From positions 2,232,001 to 2,296,000 of the forward strand of contig NZ_CP163518.1 of the NCBI RefSeq assembly GCF_041080625.1: a stretch of 64,000 nucleotides of DNA, given 5' to 3'. Made by a program: the position numbers and the translations under genes. A model generated the notes under the pieces. It had not been told where the DNA came from. It was given only the letters and a program-made list of their open reading frames with translations, and searched no databases. Source of the stretch: Streptomyces sp. CG1 (GTDB lineage: Bacteria; Actinomycetota; Actinomycetes; Streptomycetales; Streptomycetaceae). Positions 17,969 to 27,560 of this stretch are shown here, in pieces; the stretch's first letter is position 1; the number at the start of each line of letters is the position of its first letter.

Positions 17969-19380
17969 CCGTGATTCTCTTCCGGTGTCCGGGGCGGAGT
18001 CCGTTGTCGGTCGCTGCCTGACTGACCGGGACGGGCGAGCGGGTGGGCGGAATCCGCGACCAGCGGCAACGGCTCGGCAGACTCCAGCGCAGGATCCTCC
18101 ACGAAAAGCGTCCGCACCCGCCCGGGAGGGGACTGAGGAGTCTCGAACCGCACCGTCACCCGCCCCAGCCCACTCCCCTGCACCCACCCATGCCCGTACT
18201 CGGCATGCCGCACATCCTGCCCGGCCCGCCAGTGCCGCTCGACAGGCTCCGCCCGCTCCTCAACGGCCTCAGCGGCACCCTTCTCCGGCTCCTCCGCCAC
18301 AGGCACCGGCACGGCCTGCGCGAACAGGTCCTCCTGCGTGTAGTCGGCGAGTCCGGACACCCCCACGCCCAGCAGCCGTACCCCGCCCGTGGTGTCCACG
18401 GAGTCCAGCAGCCGCGCGGCCGCCTCCCGGACCACCGCCGGATCGTCCGTGGGCCCTCTGAGCGTCTCGGAGCGGGTCAGGGTCGAGAAGTCGTACCGGC
18501 GCACCTTCAGCACGATGGTCCGCCCGGACAGCCCCGCCCCGCGCAGCCTCCCCACGCATCGGTCGGCGAGCCGCTGCACCTCCAGTCCGATCCGCAGCCG
18601 GTCATGGATGTCCACGTCGTAGGTGTCCTCGACCGACACCGACTTCGCCTCACGCTCGGCCACCACGGGCCGCTCGTCCTGGGCCAGGGCCATGGCGTAC
18701 AGCGCGTGCCCGTGGGCCTTGCCGAGCAGCCGGACCAGCTCGTCCTCGCCCGCCTCGGCCAGCTCCTCGACCGTGGTGATCCCGGCTCTGCGCAGATGGT
18801 CCCCGGTGGCCGGCCCGACCCCGGGCAGGGTCCGCACCGGCATTGGCCCCAGCAGCGCCCGCTCGGAGCCCGGCTCGATGAGCACCAGACCGTCCGGCTT
18901 GGCCTGCTCGGAGGCGATCTTGGCGAGCATCTTGGAGGCGGCGAGCCCCACCGAACCGGTGAGCCCGGTGACCGCCCGGATGTCCGCGCGCAGCTTGATC
19001 CCGGCCAGCCGCGCCGACTCCTTGTCCCAGGCCGTCGCGCCGGCCTCCAGGTCCACGAACGCCTCGTCCAGGCTGAGCGGCTCCACCAGTGGCGACAGCT
19101 CCCGCAACAGCGCCATCACCTGCTCGCTGATCGCGCGGTACAGGGCGAAGCGCGGCACCAGATACGCGGCATTCGGTGCCAGTCGGCGCGCCTGGGCCAT
19201 GGGCATCGCCGAGTGCACCCCGAAGACCCGTGCCTCGTACGACGCGGTGGCCACCACACCCCGCGGTCCGAGGCCGCCCACCACGACCGCTTTCCCGCGC
19301 AGGCTCGGCTTGGATGCCTGCTCCACCGAGGCGTAGAAGGCATCCATGTCGAGATGCAGGATCGTGGGCGCGTTTCTCAC
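17890..19380 (-). CDS. dinB: DNA polymerase IV (Y-family)
   Basis: 496 residues from GTG 19380 (GGAG close upstream); the frame stays open further, but the longer start has no family match. Catalytic motifs are ILHLDMDAFYASVEQ at the N-terminus (D11 and D13) and EPLSLDEAFVDL. Thumb (LPGVGPATGDHLRRAGITTVEELA) and little-finger domains follow. A C-terminal region rich in Glu/Pro carries a domain (RHAEYGHGWVQGSGLGRVTVRFETP) seen in some actinobacterial DinB proteins. The role is translesion synthesis and error-prone repair. The 3' end overlaps the PRC-barrel gene. Confidence 0.92.
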   Translation of the reverse strand: MRNAPTILHLDMDAFYASVEQASKPSLRGKAVVVGGLGPRGVVATASYEARVFGVHSAMPMAQARRLAPNAAYLVPRFALYRAISEQVMALLRELSPLVEPLSLDEAFVDLEAGATAWDKESARLAGIKLRADIRAVTGLTGSVGLAASKMLAKIASEQAKPDGLVLIEPGSERALLGPMPVRTLPGVGPATGDHLRRAGITTVEELAEAGEDELVRLLGKAHGHALYAMALAQDERPVVAEREAKSVSVEDTYDVDIHDRLRIGLEVQRLADRCVGRLRGAGLSGRTIVLKVRRYDFSTLTRSETLRGPTDDPAVVREAAARLLDSVDTTGGVRLLGVGVSGLADYTQEDLFAQAVPVPVAEEPEKGAAEAVEERAEPVERHWRAGQDVRHAEYGHGWVQGSGLGRVTVRFETPQSPPGRVRTLFVEDPALESAEPLPLVADSAHPLARPGQSGSDRQRTPPRTPEENHGQASSDPASLPKSWSGTEGGGATSRP

Positions 19381-19511
19381 ATCTCCGATGCTGCACCACG
19401 GCACTGACAATGCCCCGGCCTTGAAAGGCCCGGTGCCGGCCCGCCGCACCGCCACCGGCCCGCCGCACCGCCACCGGACCGCCGTACGGGCGCCCGACCG
19501 CCGTAGCGGAG

Positions 19512-20156
19512 TCAGACCGCCCGGTTGCGGCGCCGCGCCAGCTCGTCGGCGGGATTGTGCCCGACGAGCGTCTCACCGGTGTCGATGCGCTCGCCGTGCA
19601 GCTGGGAGAGCGCGCTTTCCACGTCTCGCCACACCACTCCGACGGCGATCCCGAAGATGCCCTGACCGCCCTGGAGCAGGGCGTGGACCTCGTCCGGCGA
19701 GGTGCACTCGTAGACCGTGGCACCGTCGCTCATCAGCGTCATCCGCTCCAGGTCGCGGAAACCGCGTTCTCTGAGGTGCTGCACGGCGGAGCGGATGTTC
19801 TGGAGCGACACGCCCGTGTCCAGGAAGCGCTTGACGATCTTCAGGACGACGACGTCCCGGAAGCTGTACAGACGCTGTGTGCCCGACCCGTACGCGGGCC
19901 GCACGCTCGGCTCGACGAGGCCGGTACGGGCCCAGTAGTCGAGCTGTCGGTAGGTGATGCCGGCGGCCGCGCAGGCCGTGGGCCCGCGATAGCCGATCTG
20001 TTCCGACGCCATGGACGCCGCCCCTCCGCCGTTCGGCACCGCCGTCGGCCGTTGCGGAGCGTGATCCACCGCGCTGCTGTGAACCGGGTACGGACCGCTC
20101 TCCCCGAGACCGCGCACAGGAGCACCCCCAGCCGTACCGTCGCCGCTGGTTCTCAC
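19512..20156 (-). CDS. MerR-family regulator, homologue of mycobacterial Rv1830
   Basis: 214 residues from GTG 20156, which has GGAGG five bases upstream. A Gly/Pro-rich N-terminal tail of about 50 residues precedes the winged helix (GYRGPTACAAAGITYRQLDYWARTGLVEPSV, then GTQRLYSFRDVVVLKIVKRFLDTGVSLQNI). The C-terminal half contains an effector-like segment (VYECTSPDEVHALLQGGQGIFGIAVG). Gene order with DUF151, the second MerR and the FHA gene matches the Rv1830-Rv1827 region of Mycobacterium, where this regulator influences growth and division. The target here is unknown. Confidence 0.82.
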   Translation of the reverse strand: MRTSGDGTAGGAPVRGLGESGPYPVHSSAVDHAPQRPTAVPNGGGAASMASEQIGYRGPTACAAAGITYRQLDYWARTGLVEPSVRPAYGSGTQRLYSFRDVVVLKIVKRFLDTGVSLQNIRSAVQHLRERGFRDLERMTLMSDGATVYECTSPDEVHALLQGGQGIFGIAVGVVWRDVESALSQLHGERIDTGETLVGHNPADELARRRNRAV

Positions 20157-20383
20157 GCCGACCTCCGTCCTTGACCTGCCTTCACGACGGTAGGCAGTCA
20201 CCAGGGGTGCGTCAACGATCGCCACACTCGGCACGCCGAGTGATAATCACCCTAGGAGTGGTTTCCCGTGTCCCACCGCGGGGAAAGGCTAGCCGAATGC
20301 GTTCGCGGGGGGCCGTAGGACGCCCTCAATGGCCGGTGGCAATTGCCCGGGCACGGTGCGTCGGCGCGCTGCGGCACTCGCTC

Positions 20384-20857
20384 TCACTGACTGCTCGTGC
20401 CGAAGTCCTCGGGCGAGATCTGGTCGAGGAACTCACGGAACTTCTCCACCTCGTCCTCCTGCTCGTCCGGGATGGCGATGCCGGCGTCGTCCAGCACCGT
20501 GTCGCTGCCGTAGATCGGCGTTCCGGTGCGCAGGGCCAGCGCTATGGCATCGGAAGGGCGGGCGCTGACCTCGACGCCGCTGGCGAAGACCAGCTCCGCG
20601 TAGAAGACGCCTTCGCGCAGATCGGTGATGCGCACCTCGGTCAGCTCCTGGCCGACGGCCTCCAGCACGTCCTTGAACAGGTCGTGGGTCAGCGGCCTGG
20701 CTGGGGCCATGCCCTGCTGGGCGAACGCGATCGCCGTCGCCTCCCCCGGCCCGATCCAGATGGGGAGGTAACGGTCGCCTCCCACTTCGCGCAGGAGCAC
20801 GATCGGTTGGTTGGAGGGCATTTCGACCCGGACACCTACGACATCGAGCTCGTTCAC
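20384..20857 (-). CDS. Bifunctional nuclease family protein (DUF151)
   Basis: 157 residues starting MNELDVVGVRVEMPSNQPIVLL. The domain is recognisable from VGGDRYLPIWIGPGEATAIAFAQQG, LTHDLFKDVLEAVG and SARPSDAIALALRTGTPIY. Family members have reported DNase and RNase activity in plants; the bacterial role is not established. It corresponds to Rv1829 and is kept next to two MerR regulators across actinobacteria, which suggests a shared function in growth control. Confidence 0.85.
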   Translation of the reverse strand: MNELDVVGVRVEMPSNQPIVLLREVGGDRYLPIWIGPGEATAIAFAQQGMAPARPLTHDLFKDVLEAVGQELTEVRITDLREGVFYAELVFASGVEVSARPSDAIALALRTGTPIYGSDTVLDDAGIAIPDEQEDEVEKFREFLDQISPEDFGTSSQ

Positions 20858-20943
20858 ACAGCAACCCTAGGCCGTGCCCGGGACGTTTGGGTAGTCGGGC
20901 CGGGAACAGGTGCCCGATCCGGCCGCCGTCCGGCCCTGGCGCT

Positions 20944-21681
20944 TCACGGCAGCCGCACCCCGAGAGCGGTCTGGACCAGTGCCGCGTGCAGCTTCACCGT
21001 GAGCGCCGCCAGTTCCTTTGTACGGGCCTCGGCGTGGGCCCTGGTCTGCGGGTTGCGATGGCGCTTCAGCGGAGCCACGACCTGGTCCACGAGACCCGCC
21101 TCGCGGTCGGCGGCCGCCTTCATCACCCGAAGGTGGCGTGGCTCGATCCCGAACCGGCCCAGTTCGGCCACCAGCGAGGCCACGGTGGCCGCCTCGGCGT
21201 CGTACGCCCCGTCCTCCAGGGGAGCGATCAGCCCGTACGACTCCCACTCCTTCAGCTCGCCCTCGTCGATCTCCGCGGCCGCCAGCAGCTCGGCCCGGCC
21301 CACCCGGGCCACCGTGGGCGCCCGCAACGGCTCCGGAGCGTCCTCCCCGGCGCGCTGACGCCCCACGACGGGCAGCTGGACGGCCTCGCCCCTCTCCATG
21401 GCGTCCAGATGCTCGCGGATCACCTTGAGCGGCAGATAGTGGTCCCGCTGCATCCTCAGGACATGAGCCAGGCGCTCGACATCCGTGGGACTGAACTTGC
21501 GATACCCCGAAGGGGTCCGCTGTGGCTCGATGAGCCCCTCGGACTCCAGGAAACGGATCTTGGAGATGGTGACTTCGGGGAACTCGTCGCGCAGCACGTT
21601 CAGCACCGTGCCGATGCTCATCAGCCCACTGTCCCTGGCGGCGGTACCGCTTCCGGCACCGCCGCTCGGTGTTTGAAGCAT
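20944..21681 (-). CDS. MerR-family regulator, FtsR-like (Rv1828 homologue)
   Basis: 245 residues from ATG 21681, with an AGGGAAGG site upstream. The winged helix is MSIGTVLNVLRDEFPEVTISKIRFLESEGLIEPQRTPSGYRKFSPTDVERL, and the C-terminal half holds a second helical domain. The corynebacterial homologue FtsR activates ftsZ, and the gene is always paired with the FHA gene upstream, as here (43 bp away). A role in cell-division gene control is likely but not shown by this sequence. Confidence 0.85.
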   Translation of the reverse strand: MLQTPSGGAGSGTAARDSGLMSIGTVLNVLRDEFPEVTISKIRFLESEGLIEPQRTPSGYRKFSPTDVERLAHVLRMQRDHYLPLKVIREHLDAMERGEAVQLPVVGRQRAGEDAPEPLRAPTVARVGRAELLAAAEIDEGELKEWESYGLIAPLEDGAYDAEAATVASLVAELGRFGIEPRHLRVMKAAADREAGLVDQVVAPLKRHRNPQTRAHAEARTKELAALTVKLHAALVQTALGVRLP

Positions 21682-21724
21682 GGACCTTCCCTGGGGTCCC
21701 CCCGGACACCGGTCCGGGGGCGGG

Positions 21725-22555
21725 TCAGATGCCCTGCCGGCTCGCGTAGAACACCAGCCGGTACTTGCCGATCTGCACCTCGTCGCCGTTCGACAGAGCG
21801 ACCTGGTCGATCCGCTCGCGGTTCACGTACGTGCCGTTCAGACTGCCCACGTCGGCCACGGTGAAGGAGCCGTCCGCGAGGCGCCGGAACTCCACGTGCC
21901 GACGCGAGACCGTGACGTCGTCCAGGAAGATGTCGCTCTGCGGATGACGGCCGGCCGTGGTCAGGTCGCTGTCCAGCAGGAAACGGCTGCCCGAGTTCGG
22001 TCCCCGGCGCACCACCAGCAGCGCCGAGCCCGGCGGCAACGCGTCCACCGCGGCCTGCGCCTCCGGCGACAGCATCGGCACCTGCGTCTGCCCGGTCACC
22101 TCGGAGTCGTAAGCCTCGAGACCCGAGATGGAGATCGTGGACGTCGTCTCCGCTGCGCGCTCCGGCACCGCTCCCGGGCGCAGCGGCGCGCCGCAGTTGG
22201 AGCAGAAGCGGGCGTTTTCCGCGTTGCGGTTACCGCACCTCGTACACACCAGGACCGACATGGACGGATCCTCCTGCTGCGGTTGCCCCGCCGGGGCGTT
22301 GGACGCGTACGGACCGGAGGCGAACCCTCCACCCGCACCTGAGGCTGACGGCTGCCCGAAACCTATGCCGCCGGACTGGGCAGGGTCAACCGACGCCCCG
22401 CCCTGACCTCTGGAAATGTCACCGCCCGGACCAGCGACCTGGTCCCGGAACATCGGGCGCTGACCCTCCGCGTCAGGCTGCGCGCGATGCCGAGCGGTCG
22501 CGTTGTCGCTGCCCTCTCGCGCGCTCTTGCCGAACAACTTCGCAAACAACTTCAC
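21725..22555 (-). CDS. FHA-domain protein, GarA/OdhI-like, with zinc ribbon
   Basis: 276 residues from the GTG at 22555 (VKLFAKLFGK), behind AAGGGG. The first 100 residues are disordered and Gly/Pro/Gln-rich. Then come a zinc ribbon (C104, C107, C118, C121), the phospho-acceptor motif ETT (E136-T137-T138) and an FHA domain (GR 202-203, S217, H220, N240-G241). In GarA/OdhI, phosphorylation in the ETT motif by PknB/PknG releases the FHA domain from 2-oxoglutarate-metabolising enzymes; the same mechanism is likely here. A second start, ATG 22261 at residue 99, has a strong AGGAGG eight bases upstream and would give a 178-residue form. Confidence 0.88.
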   Translation of the reverse strand: MKLFAKLFGKSAREGSDNATARHRAQPDAEGQRPMFRDQVAGPGGDISRGQGGASVDPAQSGGIGFGQPSASGAGGGFASGPYASNAPAGQPQQEDPSMSVLVCTRCGNRNAENARFCSNCGAPLRPGAVPERAAETTSTISISGLEAYDSEVTGQTQVPMLSPEAQAAVDALPPGSALLVVRRGPNSGSRFLLDSDLTTAGRHPQSDIFLDDVTVSRRHVEFRRLADGSFTVADVGSLNGTYVNRERIDQVALSNGDEVQIGKYRLVFYASRQGI

Positions 22556-22745
22556 GGGCGATTCCCCTTGACCGAAACAGACCCGCCCGTGGGGCAGGAC
22601 GAACCCTGATTGCCTTCACCGGCCGAGCCGGACATTCTCACAACGTCCGTATCCACCAGACAGTTTCCATCACGCACCACCCCTTCGGTGCGCCGACCCC
22701 CCGCAACCTCATGCCCCTGCCGGACGTCCCCCATGCACCGCCGGT

Positions 22746-23585
22746 TCACTGGGAGGACGACCGAGCGTAGTCAGGCCGCTTCGCCTGCCGCAAGGCGTCC
22801 ACAATGATCTTGTCCGACTGCGCGACCGTCACCGTGGCCTGCTCCTTCTCCAGCGTCTGCACCACGCCTCCCGGGATGTTCAACGCGGGTTCCAGGTCCT
22901 GTGGCTTGCCGATGACCTGGAAACGATAGGGGGCGTTGATCTTGTTCCCGTCGACGGCGACGCCCTTGCCGGAATCCGTGAAGTAGGTGCCGGCGACCAC
23001 CCGGACGCCGTTGACCTGGATCGCCTCCGCACCGGCCGCGCGCAGCTCCTGGATCGCGTCGAGCAGCATGTCCGCCTTGACCGTCCCCTTCGTGTCCTCG
23101 ATGGTCATCGTGATGCCAGGACCCTGCGCCGCCACGGTGCCCGCCAGAATGCCGAGTTGCTTCTCCTTCTCGGCGGTCTGCTTGCGAGCCTCCGCGGCCT
23201 GGTCGGAGCTGCTCTGCAGCTCCTGGCGCTGCTTTTCGAGTCCCTGCTTCTCGTCCTCAAGACGCTGAGTACGCGAATCCAGTTCATCGAGGATGCGAAC
23301 AAGATCTTCCTGACGTGCGCCGCGCAGCGCGCTGTCGCTGTTGCTGTTCGACGCCACCTGCACCGCGAGCCCGAAGCCGAGGCCGAACAGCAGCACGGCG
23401 ACGATGAGTTGGGCCCGGGTGACCCGCGGCGGCCACACCCCCTTGACCAGCCGCTGCCGCCCGGTCAGCGGCGCCTCGGTCTTCTCCTCGGGCGCCGGCT
23501 CCGGTGCCCGCGCGGGCACCTCCTCGGGCAGTTCCTTGCGCAGCCTGTTCTCCGGCCGCTCGTTCTCCTCGCTCATCGGCGTCAC
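22746..23585 (-). CDS. DUF881 membrane-anchored protein (distal copy)
   Basis: 279 residues. An acidic cytoplasmic tail (residues 1-40), one membrane segment (LIVAVLLFGLGFGLAVQ), a coiled coil of about 60 residues (QEDLVRILDELDSRTQRLEDEKQGLEKQR) and a DUF881 domain (GPGITMTIEDTKG, LDAIQELRAAGAEAIQVNGVRV, TYFTDSGKG). The GTG start overlaps the stop of the small basic gene (GTGA). The topology resembles an envelope or divisome scaffold; the family's function is unproven. Equivalent to Rv1825. Confidence 0.85.
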   Translation of the reverse strand: MTPMSEENERPENRLRKELPEEVPARAPEPAPEEKTEAPLTGRQRLVKGVWPPRVTRAQLIVAVLLFGLGFGLAVQVASNSNSDSALRGARQEDLVRILDELDSRTQRLEDEKQGLEKQRQELQSSSDQAAEARKQTAEKEKQLGILAGTVAAQGPGITMTIEDTKGTVKADMLLDAIQELRAAGAEAIQVNGVRVVAGTYFTDSGKGVAVDGNKINAPYRFQVIGKPQDLEPALNIPGGVVQTLEKEQATVTVAQSDKIIVDALRQAKRPDYARSSSQ

Positions 23586-23914
23586 GCCCGGAACACGTGG
23601 CGCCGGATCGCCGCGGCGTTCGAGAAGATCCGGATACCCAGGACCACCACGACACCCGTGGACAGCTGCGCACCCACGCCCAACTTGTCGCCGAGGAACA
23701 CGATCAGCGCGGCGACGACCACGTTGGACAGGAACGACACCACGAAGACCTTGTCGTCGAAGATGCCGTCGAGCATGGCCCGCAGACCGCCGAACACGGC
23801 GTCCAGCGCCGCGACCACGGCGATCGGCAGGTAAGGCTCGACGACCGCCGGAACCTCGGGCCGGACCAACAGGCCGGCCACCACTCCCACGACGAGGCCC
23901 AGTACGGCGATCAC
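23582..23914 (-). CDS. Small basic family membrane protein (Sbp)
   Basis: 110 residues, three or four hydrophobic segments (MIAVLGLVVGVVAGLLV, LPIAVVAALDAVFGGLRAML, FVVSFLSNVVVAALIVFLGDKLGV). Matches Rv1824-type small basic proteins, always found between two DUF881 genes. Overlaps both neighbours by four bases, so the three are co-translated. Likely an integral partner of the DUF881 pair. Confidence 0.85.
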   Translation of the reverse strand: MIAVLGLVVGVVAGLLVRPEVPAVVEPYLPIAVVAALDAVFGGLRAMLDGIFDDKVFVVSFLSNVVVAALIVFLGDKLGVGAQLSTGVVVVLGIRIFSNAAAIRRHVFRA

Positions 23915-24828
23915 GATGTGCCCTTCTCAGTCTTCTCGGTGCTCGGCTGTGCTGTACGTACGATCACACTGGGTGCGGCGGGCAACCGCACGTCACTCTC
24001 CGTGGAGATGGTGGCGCGGATGCCGAAGTTCTGCTCCAGGGCGTGCAGGTACAGCCCGTCGTCGCCGTTCTGGAACCTGGTGCTCATCCGTTCCCCGTCC
24101 CCCACCGCCAGCACCGTGTACGGCGGCACCAGCGGCCTGTTGTCGACCAGTATCGCGTCCCCCGCGGCCCTGATCGCAGACAGGGAGGTCAGCCGCTGGC
24201 CATTGATGGAGACGGCCTCCGCGCCGGACTCCCACAGCCCGTTGATCACGCGCTGCATGTCCCGGTCGCGCACCCGGCCGGTGTCGGAGAACCCCGAGGT
24301 CTCCCGGGGATTGGTGCCGTCGCCGCCGGTGCTGGCCTCTTTGGCGTCGTTCACGACCAGCTTGACGCCGGGCCCGTGGACCGCGGTGGCGCCGGACAGC
24401 ACACCTACCAGGTCCACCTGCGCACTGCCGCCGCTCGACTTCAGCGCCGCCCGCTGACGCGCGCTGACATCGTCACGCAGTTTGTCGACCGTGCCCTCGA
24501 GCTTGTCCGCGGCCGTGGTCTCGCTGTCGACGCGGTCGATCAGCTCCTGGCGCTCCTTGGCCACCACGGGCGCCGCCGCCTGCGTCTGTGCCGCCCCCAC
24601 GGTCACGACCAGCGCCGCGAGGACGAGACCGGCCGCGAGGCCCAGCTTCGCCCTGAGGGTCTTGGGCAGCCCTCCCCCGCCCTGGGACTTCCTCCGGGCG
24701 GCGGCCTCGGCGTACCCGTCGTCGAGGCTGTGGTCCATGACGTTGGTGATCAACGACATGGAGGCGTCCGGGCGGTGCGCCTGGGTGGCGCTGCTCCGAA
24801 CGGGGGGTTGCTGCGGCATGCCGCACAT
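23911..24828 (-). CDS. DUF881 membrane-anchored protein (proximal copy)
   Basis: 305 residues from ATG 24828; a second in-frame ATG at 24819 is possible, and GGAGGA lies further up than usual (17 bases). It has an N-terminal cytoplasmic tail, one membrane segment (LGLAAGLVLAALVVTVGAA), a short coiled coil with ERQELIDRVDSETTAADKLEGTVDKLRDDV, then the DUF881 fold (GPGVKLVVND, DRDMQRVINGLWESGAEAVSINGQRL). Equivalent to Rv1823. First gene of the operon; terminators bracket it upstream. Confidence 0.82.
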   Translation of the reverse strand: MCGMPQQPPVRSSATQAHRPDASMSLITNVMDHSLDDGYAEAAARRKSQGGGGLPKTLRAKLGLAAGLVLAALVVTVGAAQTQAAAPVVAKERQELIDRVDSETTAADKLEGTVDKLRDDVSARQRAALKSSGGSAQVDLVGVLSGATAVHGPGVKLVVNDAKEASTGGDGTNPRETSGFSDTGRVRDRDMQRVINGLWESGAEAVSINGQRLTSLSAIRAAGDAILVDNRPLVPPYTVLAVGDGERMSTRFQNGDDGLYLHALEQNFGIRATISTESDVRLPAAPSVIVRTAQPSTEKTEKGTS

Positions 24829-24868
24829 CGTCGCATGTCGCGAGCGGTTCCTCCGAATGGCCCCACCG

Positions 24869-24910
24869 GCGTGCCGGACAGGCCCCCTTGGGGACACTTG
24901 TCCGGCACGC
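24869..24910 (-). terminator. Hairpin between the manC-like gene and the DUF881 operon
   Basis: GCGTGCCGGACA (24869-24880) and TGTCCGGCACGC (24899-24910) are perfect 12-bp arms around an 18-base loop that contains a second small CCCC/GGGG stem. It lies 40 bp after the minus-strand manC-like stop and 40 bp before the DUF881 start, so it most likely ends the upstream transcript. Confidence 0.65.
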
Positions 24911-24950
24911 GCGCGTGCGTGGGTTTTGCCGTCCGGAGGCGTCTGCCGCC

Positions 24951-27446
24951 TTACCGACCGGCGCTGTCCACGACGGCCGACCACTCGTCGAGCAGGGCCT
25001 GCGCCGAGGCGTCGTCCGGCCCCTCGGCCCACAGATGGGTGACGGCCTCGGCCGGGTCGGGCAGCACCATCACCCAGCGCCCGTCGGTCTCCACGACCCG
25101 CACCCCGTCCGTCGTGTCGACAAAGCGATCCCCGGCCGCCTCGACCACCCGTCGCATGACCAGTCCCTTGACCGCCCACGGCGTCGCCAGGTCCCGCTTG
25201 AGGACGTGCGCCCGCGGGATCCGCGCGTCGATCTGGCTCAGCGTGAGCTGCGTGCGCGCCACCAGCCCGATCAGCCGTACGAAGGCCGCCGTGCCGTCGT
25301 AGACGCTGCTGAATTCGGGGACGATGAACCCGCCCTTGCCGTCACCGCCGAAGATCGTGCCCTCCTCGCCGCCCACGCGCGTGAGGTCGTCGGGCGACGT
25401 GGTCGTCCACTCGACCTGAGTGCCGTGATAAGCAGCCACCTGTTCGGCGATCCGGGTCGTGGTCACCGGCAGCGCCACCCGCCCGCTGCGCCGCTCGGCG
25501 GCCACCAGATCCAGCATGACCAGCAGCGCACGGTCGTCCTCGATGATCCGGCCCTTCTCGTCCACGAGCGACAGCCGCTCGCCCACGGGGTCGAACCGGA
25601 CACCGAACGCGGCGCCCGAGGACGCCACTATCTCGCCCAGCCGGACCAGACCGTTGCGCCGCATCTCGGCCGTCTCGGTGGGCCGGGCCTCGTCGAGACC
25701 GGGGTTGATGGTCAGCGAGTCAACGCCGAGCTTGCCGAGCAGGCTGGGCAGTACAAGCCCCGCGCTGCCGTTGGAGGCGTCGACGACGACCTTCAGTCCG
25801 GAATCCGCGATCCCGGTCGTGTCGACGTTGCGCAGCAGAGAGCCGGTGTACGAGTCGAACACGCTCGCCGGGAAGTACAGGTCCCCGATCTCACCGGGGA
25901 ACGCCCGCCGGTACTCCTGCCGCGCGAACACCCGGTCCAGCTTGCGCTGACTGCCCTGCGACAGATCGGCGCCGTTGCCGTCGAAGAACATGATGTCAAC
26001 CGAGTCCGGCACCCCCGGCGAGGTCCGGATCATGATGCCGCCGGCACTGCCGCGCGCGGTCTGCTGCCGGGCCACGGGCAGCGGTACGTTCTCCAGGTCG
26101 CGTACGTCGATGGCGCTGGCCTGCAGCGCGGAGATCACCGCCCGCTTGAGCGCACGAGCGCCTCGGGAGTGATCGCGCGCCGTGGTGACCGTGGAGCCCT
26201 TCTTGAGGGTCGTCGCATAGGCGCCGGCCAGCCGCACGGCCAGTTCCGGCGTGATCTCCACGTTCAGGATGCCGGACACACCACGGGCGCCGAACAGATG
26301 AGCCTGCCCTCTGGACTCCCAGATGACGGAGGTGTTGACGAAGGCACCGGCCTCGATGGTCTTGAAGGGATAGACCCGCACATTGCCCTGAACGATCGAT
26401 TCCTCGCCGATCAGGCACTCGTCACCGATGACCGCACCGTCCTCGATCCGCGCGGCCCGCATGATGTCGGTGTTCTTGCCGACGACACAGCCACGCAGAT
26501 TGCTGTGCTGCCCGACATACACGTTGTCGTGCACGACGGCCTTGTGCAGAAAGGCCCCGCTCTTGACGACGACATTGGAGCCGACGACGGTGTGTTCGCG
26601 AATCTCGGCGCCTGCCTCGACCTTCGCGTAGTCGCCGATGTACAGCGGACCGCGCAGTACGGCATCGGGATGCACTTCGGCGCCTTCCGCCACCCACACG
26701 CCCGGGGAGATCTCGAAGCCGTCGATGTCGACATCGACCTTGCCCTCGAGTACGTCGGCCTGGGCCTTCACATAACTCTCGTGGGTGCCGACGTCCTCCC
26801 AGTAGCCCTCGGCGACATAGCCGTAGACCGGCTTGCCGTCCTTCATCAACTGCGGGAAGACATCACCGGACCAGTCGACCGGAACATCGGGTTCGACGTA
26901 GTTGAATACCTCGGGCTCCATGACATAGATGCCCGTGTTGACCGTGTCGGAGAAGACCTGCCCCCAGGTCGGCTTCTCCAGGAATCGCTCGACCTTTCCT
27001 TCCTCGTCGACGATCGTGATGCCGAACTCGAGCGGATTGGGCACCCGGGTCAGACAGACCGTGACCAGCGCGCCCTTCTCCTTGTGGAAATTGATCAGCT
27101 CCGTGAGGTCGAAGTCGGTCAGGGCATCACCGGAGATGACGAGGAAAGCATCGTCCTTCAACGCCTCTTCGGCGTTCTTGACGCTCCCGGCGGTACCGAG
27201 TGGCTTCTCCTCATTGGCATAGGTGAGCTCCATTCCGAGCTCTTCGCCGTCGCCGAAGTAGTTCTTGACGAGCGATGCCAGGAACTGGACGGTGACAACG
27301 GTCTCGGTGAGCCCGTGCCTTTTGAGCAGCCGTAGCACATGCTCCATGATCGGGCGGTTGGCCACGGGCAGGAGCGGCTTGGGCATGCTAGAGGTCATGG
27401 GGCGCAGGCGGGTGCCTTCGCCCCCGGCCATCACGACGGCCTTCAT
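24951..27446 (-). CDS. ManC-like sugar-1-phosphate nucleotidyltransferase with degenerate phosphohexomutase half
   Basis: 831 residues from ATG 27446 ([16 protein letters not shown]). Residues 1-230 are a nucleotidyltransferase ([46 protein letters not shown]); 245-365 a left-handed beta-helix of hexapeptide repeats; 380-831 a phosphomannomutase-like region. In the last part the motif TASHNP is RTSPGV (S476 kept), the metal loop DGDGDR is DPVGER (residues 619-624) and the sugar loop GEXSGH is GGDGKGG, so mutase activity is doubtful. The first half probably makes GDP-mannose for glycosylation or lipomannan. It is 115 bp downstream of the CDP-alcohol transferase gene. Confidence 0.82.
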   Translation of the reverse strand: MKAVVMAGGEGTRLRPMTSSMPKPLLPVANRPIMEHVLRLLKRHGLTETVVTVQFLASLVKNYFGDGEELGMELTYANEEKPLGTAGSVKNAEEALKDDAFLVISGDALTDFDLTELINFHKEKGALVTVCLTRVPNPLEFGITIVDEEGKVERFLEKPTWGQVFSDTVNTGIYVMEPEVFNYVEPDVPVDWSGDVFPQLMKDGKPVYGYVAEGYWEDVGTHESYVKAQADVLEGKVDVDIDGFEISPGVWVAEGAEVHPDAVLRGPLYIGDYAKVEAGAEIREHTVVGSNVVVKSGAFLHKAVVHDNVYVGQHSNLRGCVVGKNTDIMRAARIEDGAVIGDECLIGEESIVQGNVRVYPFKTIEAGAFVNTSVIWESRGQAHLFGARGVSGILNVEITPELAVRLAGAYATTLKKGSTVTTARDHSRGARALKRAVISALQASAIDVRDLENVPLPVARQQTARGSAGGIMIRTSPGVPDSVDIMFFDGNGADLSQGSQRKLDRVFARQEYRRAFPGEIGDLYFPASVFDSYTGSLLRNVDTTGIADSGLKVVVDASNGSAGLVLPSLLGKLGVDSLTINPGLDEARPTETAEMRRNGLVRLGEIVASSGAAFGVRFDPVGERLSLVDEKGRIIEDDRALLVMLDLVAAERRSGRVALPVTTTRIAEQVAAYHGTQVEWTTTSPDDLTRVGGEEGTIFGGDGKGGFIVPEFSSVYDGTAAFVRLIGLVARTQLTLSQIDARIPRAHVLKRDLATPWAVKGLVMRRVVEAAGDRFVDTTDGVRVVETDGRWVMVLPDPAEAVTHLWAEGPDDASAQALLDEWSAVVDSAGR

Positions 27447-27560
27447 GTCGGAAGCGTCCTCCTCCAAGAGACGACGGTCTAGCCGACTTCACCCGTCCAG
27501 ATTGTCCCGCACTTTTCCACCGCGGGCCATCGTGGCGTTACGTCCGGACAATCGCCGAGC

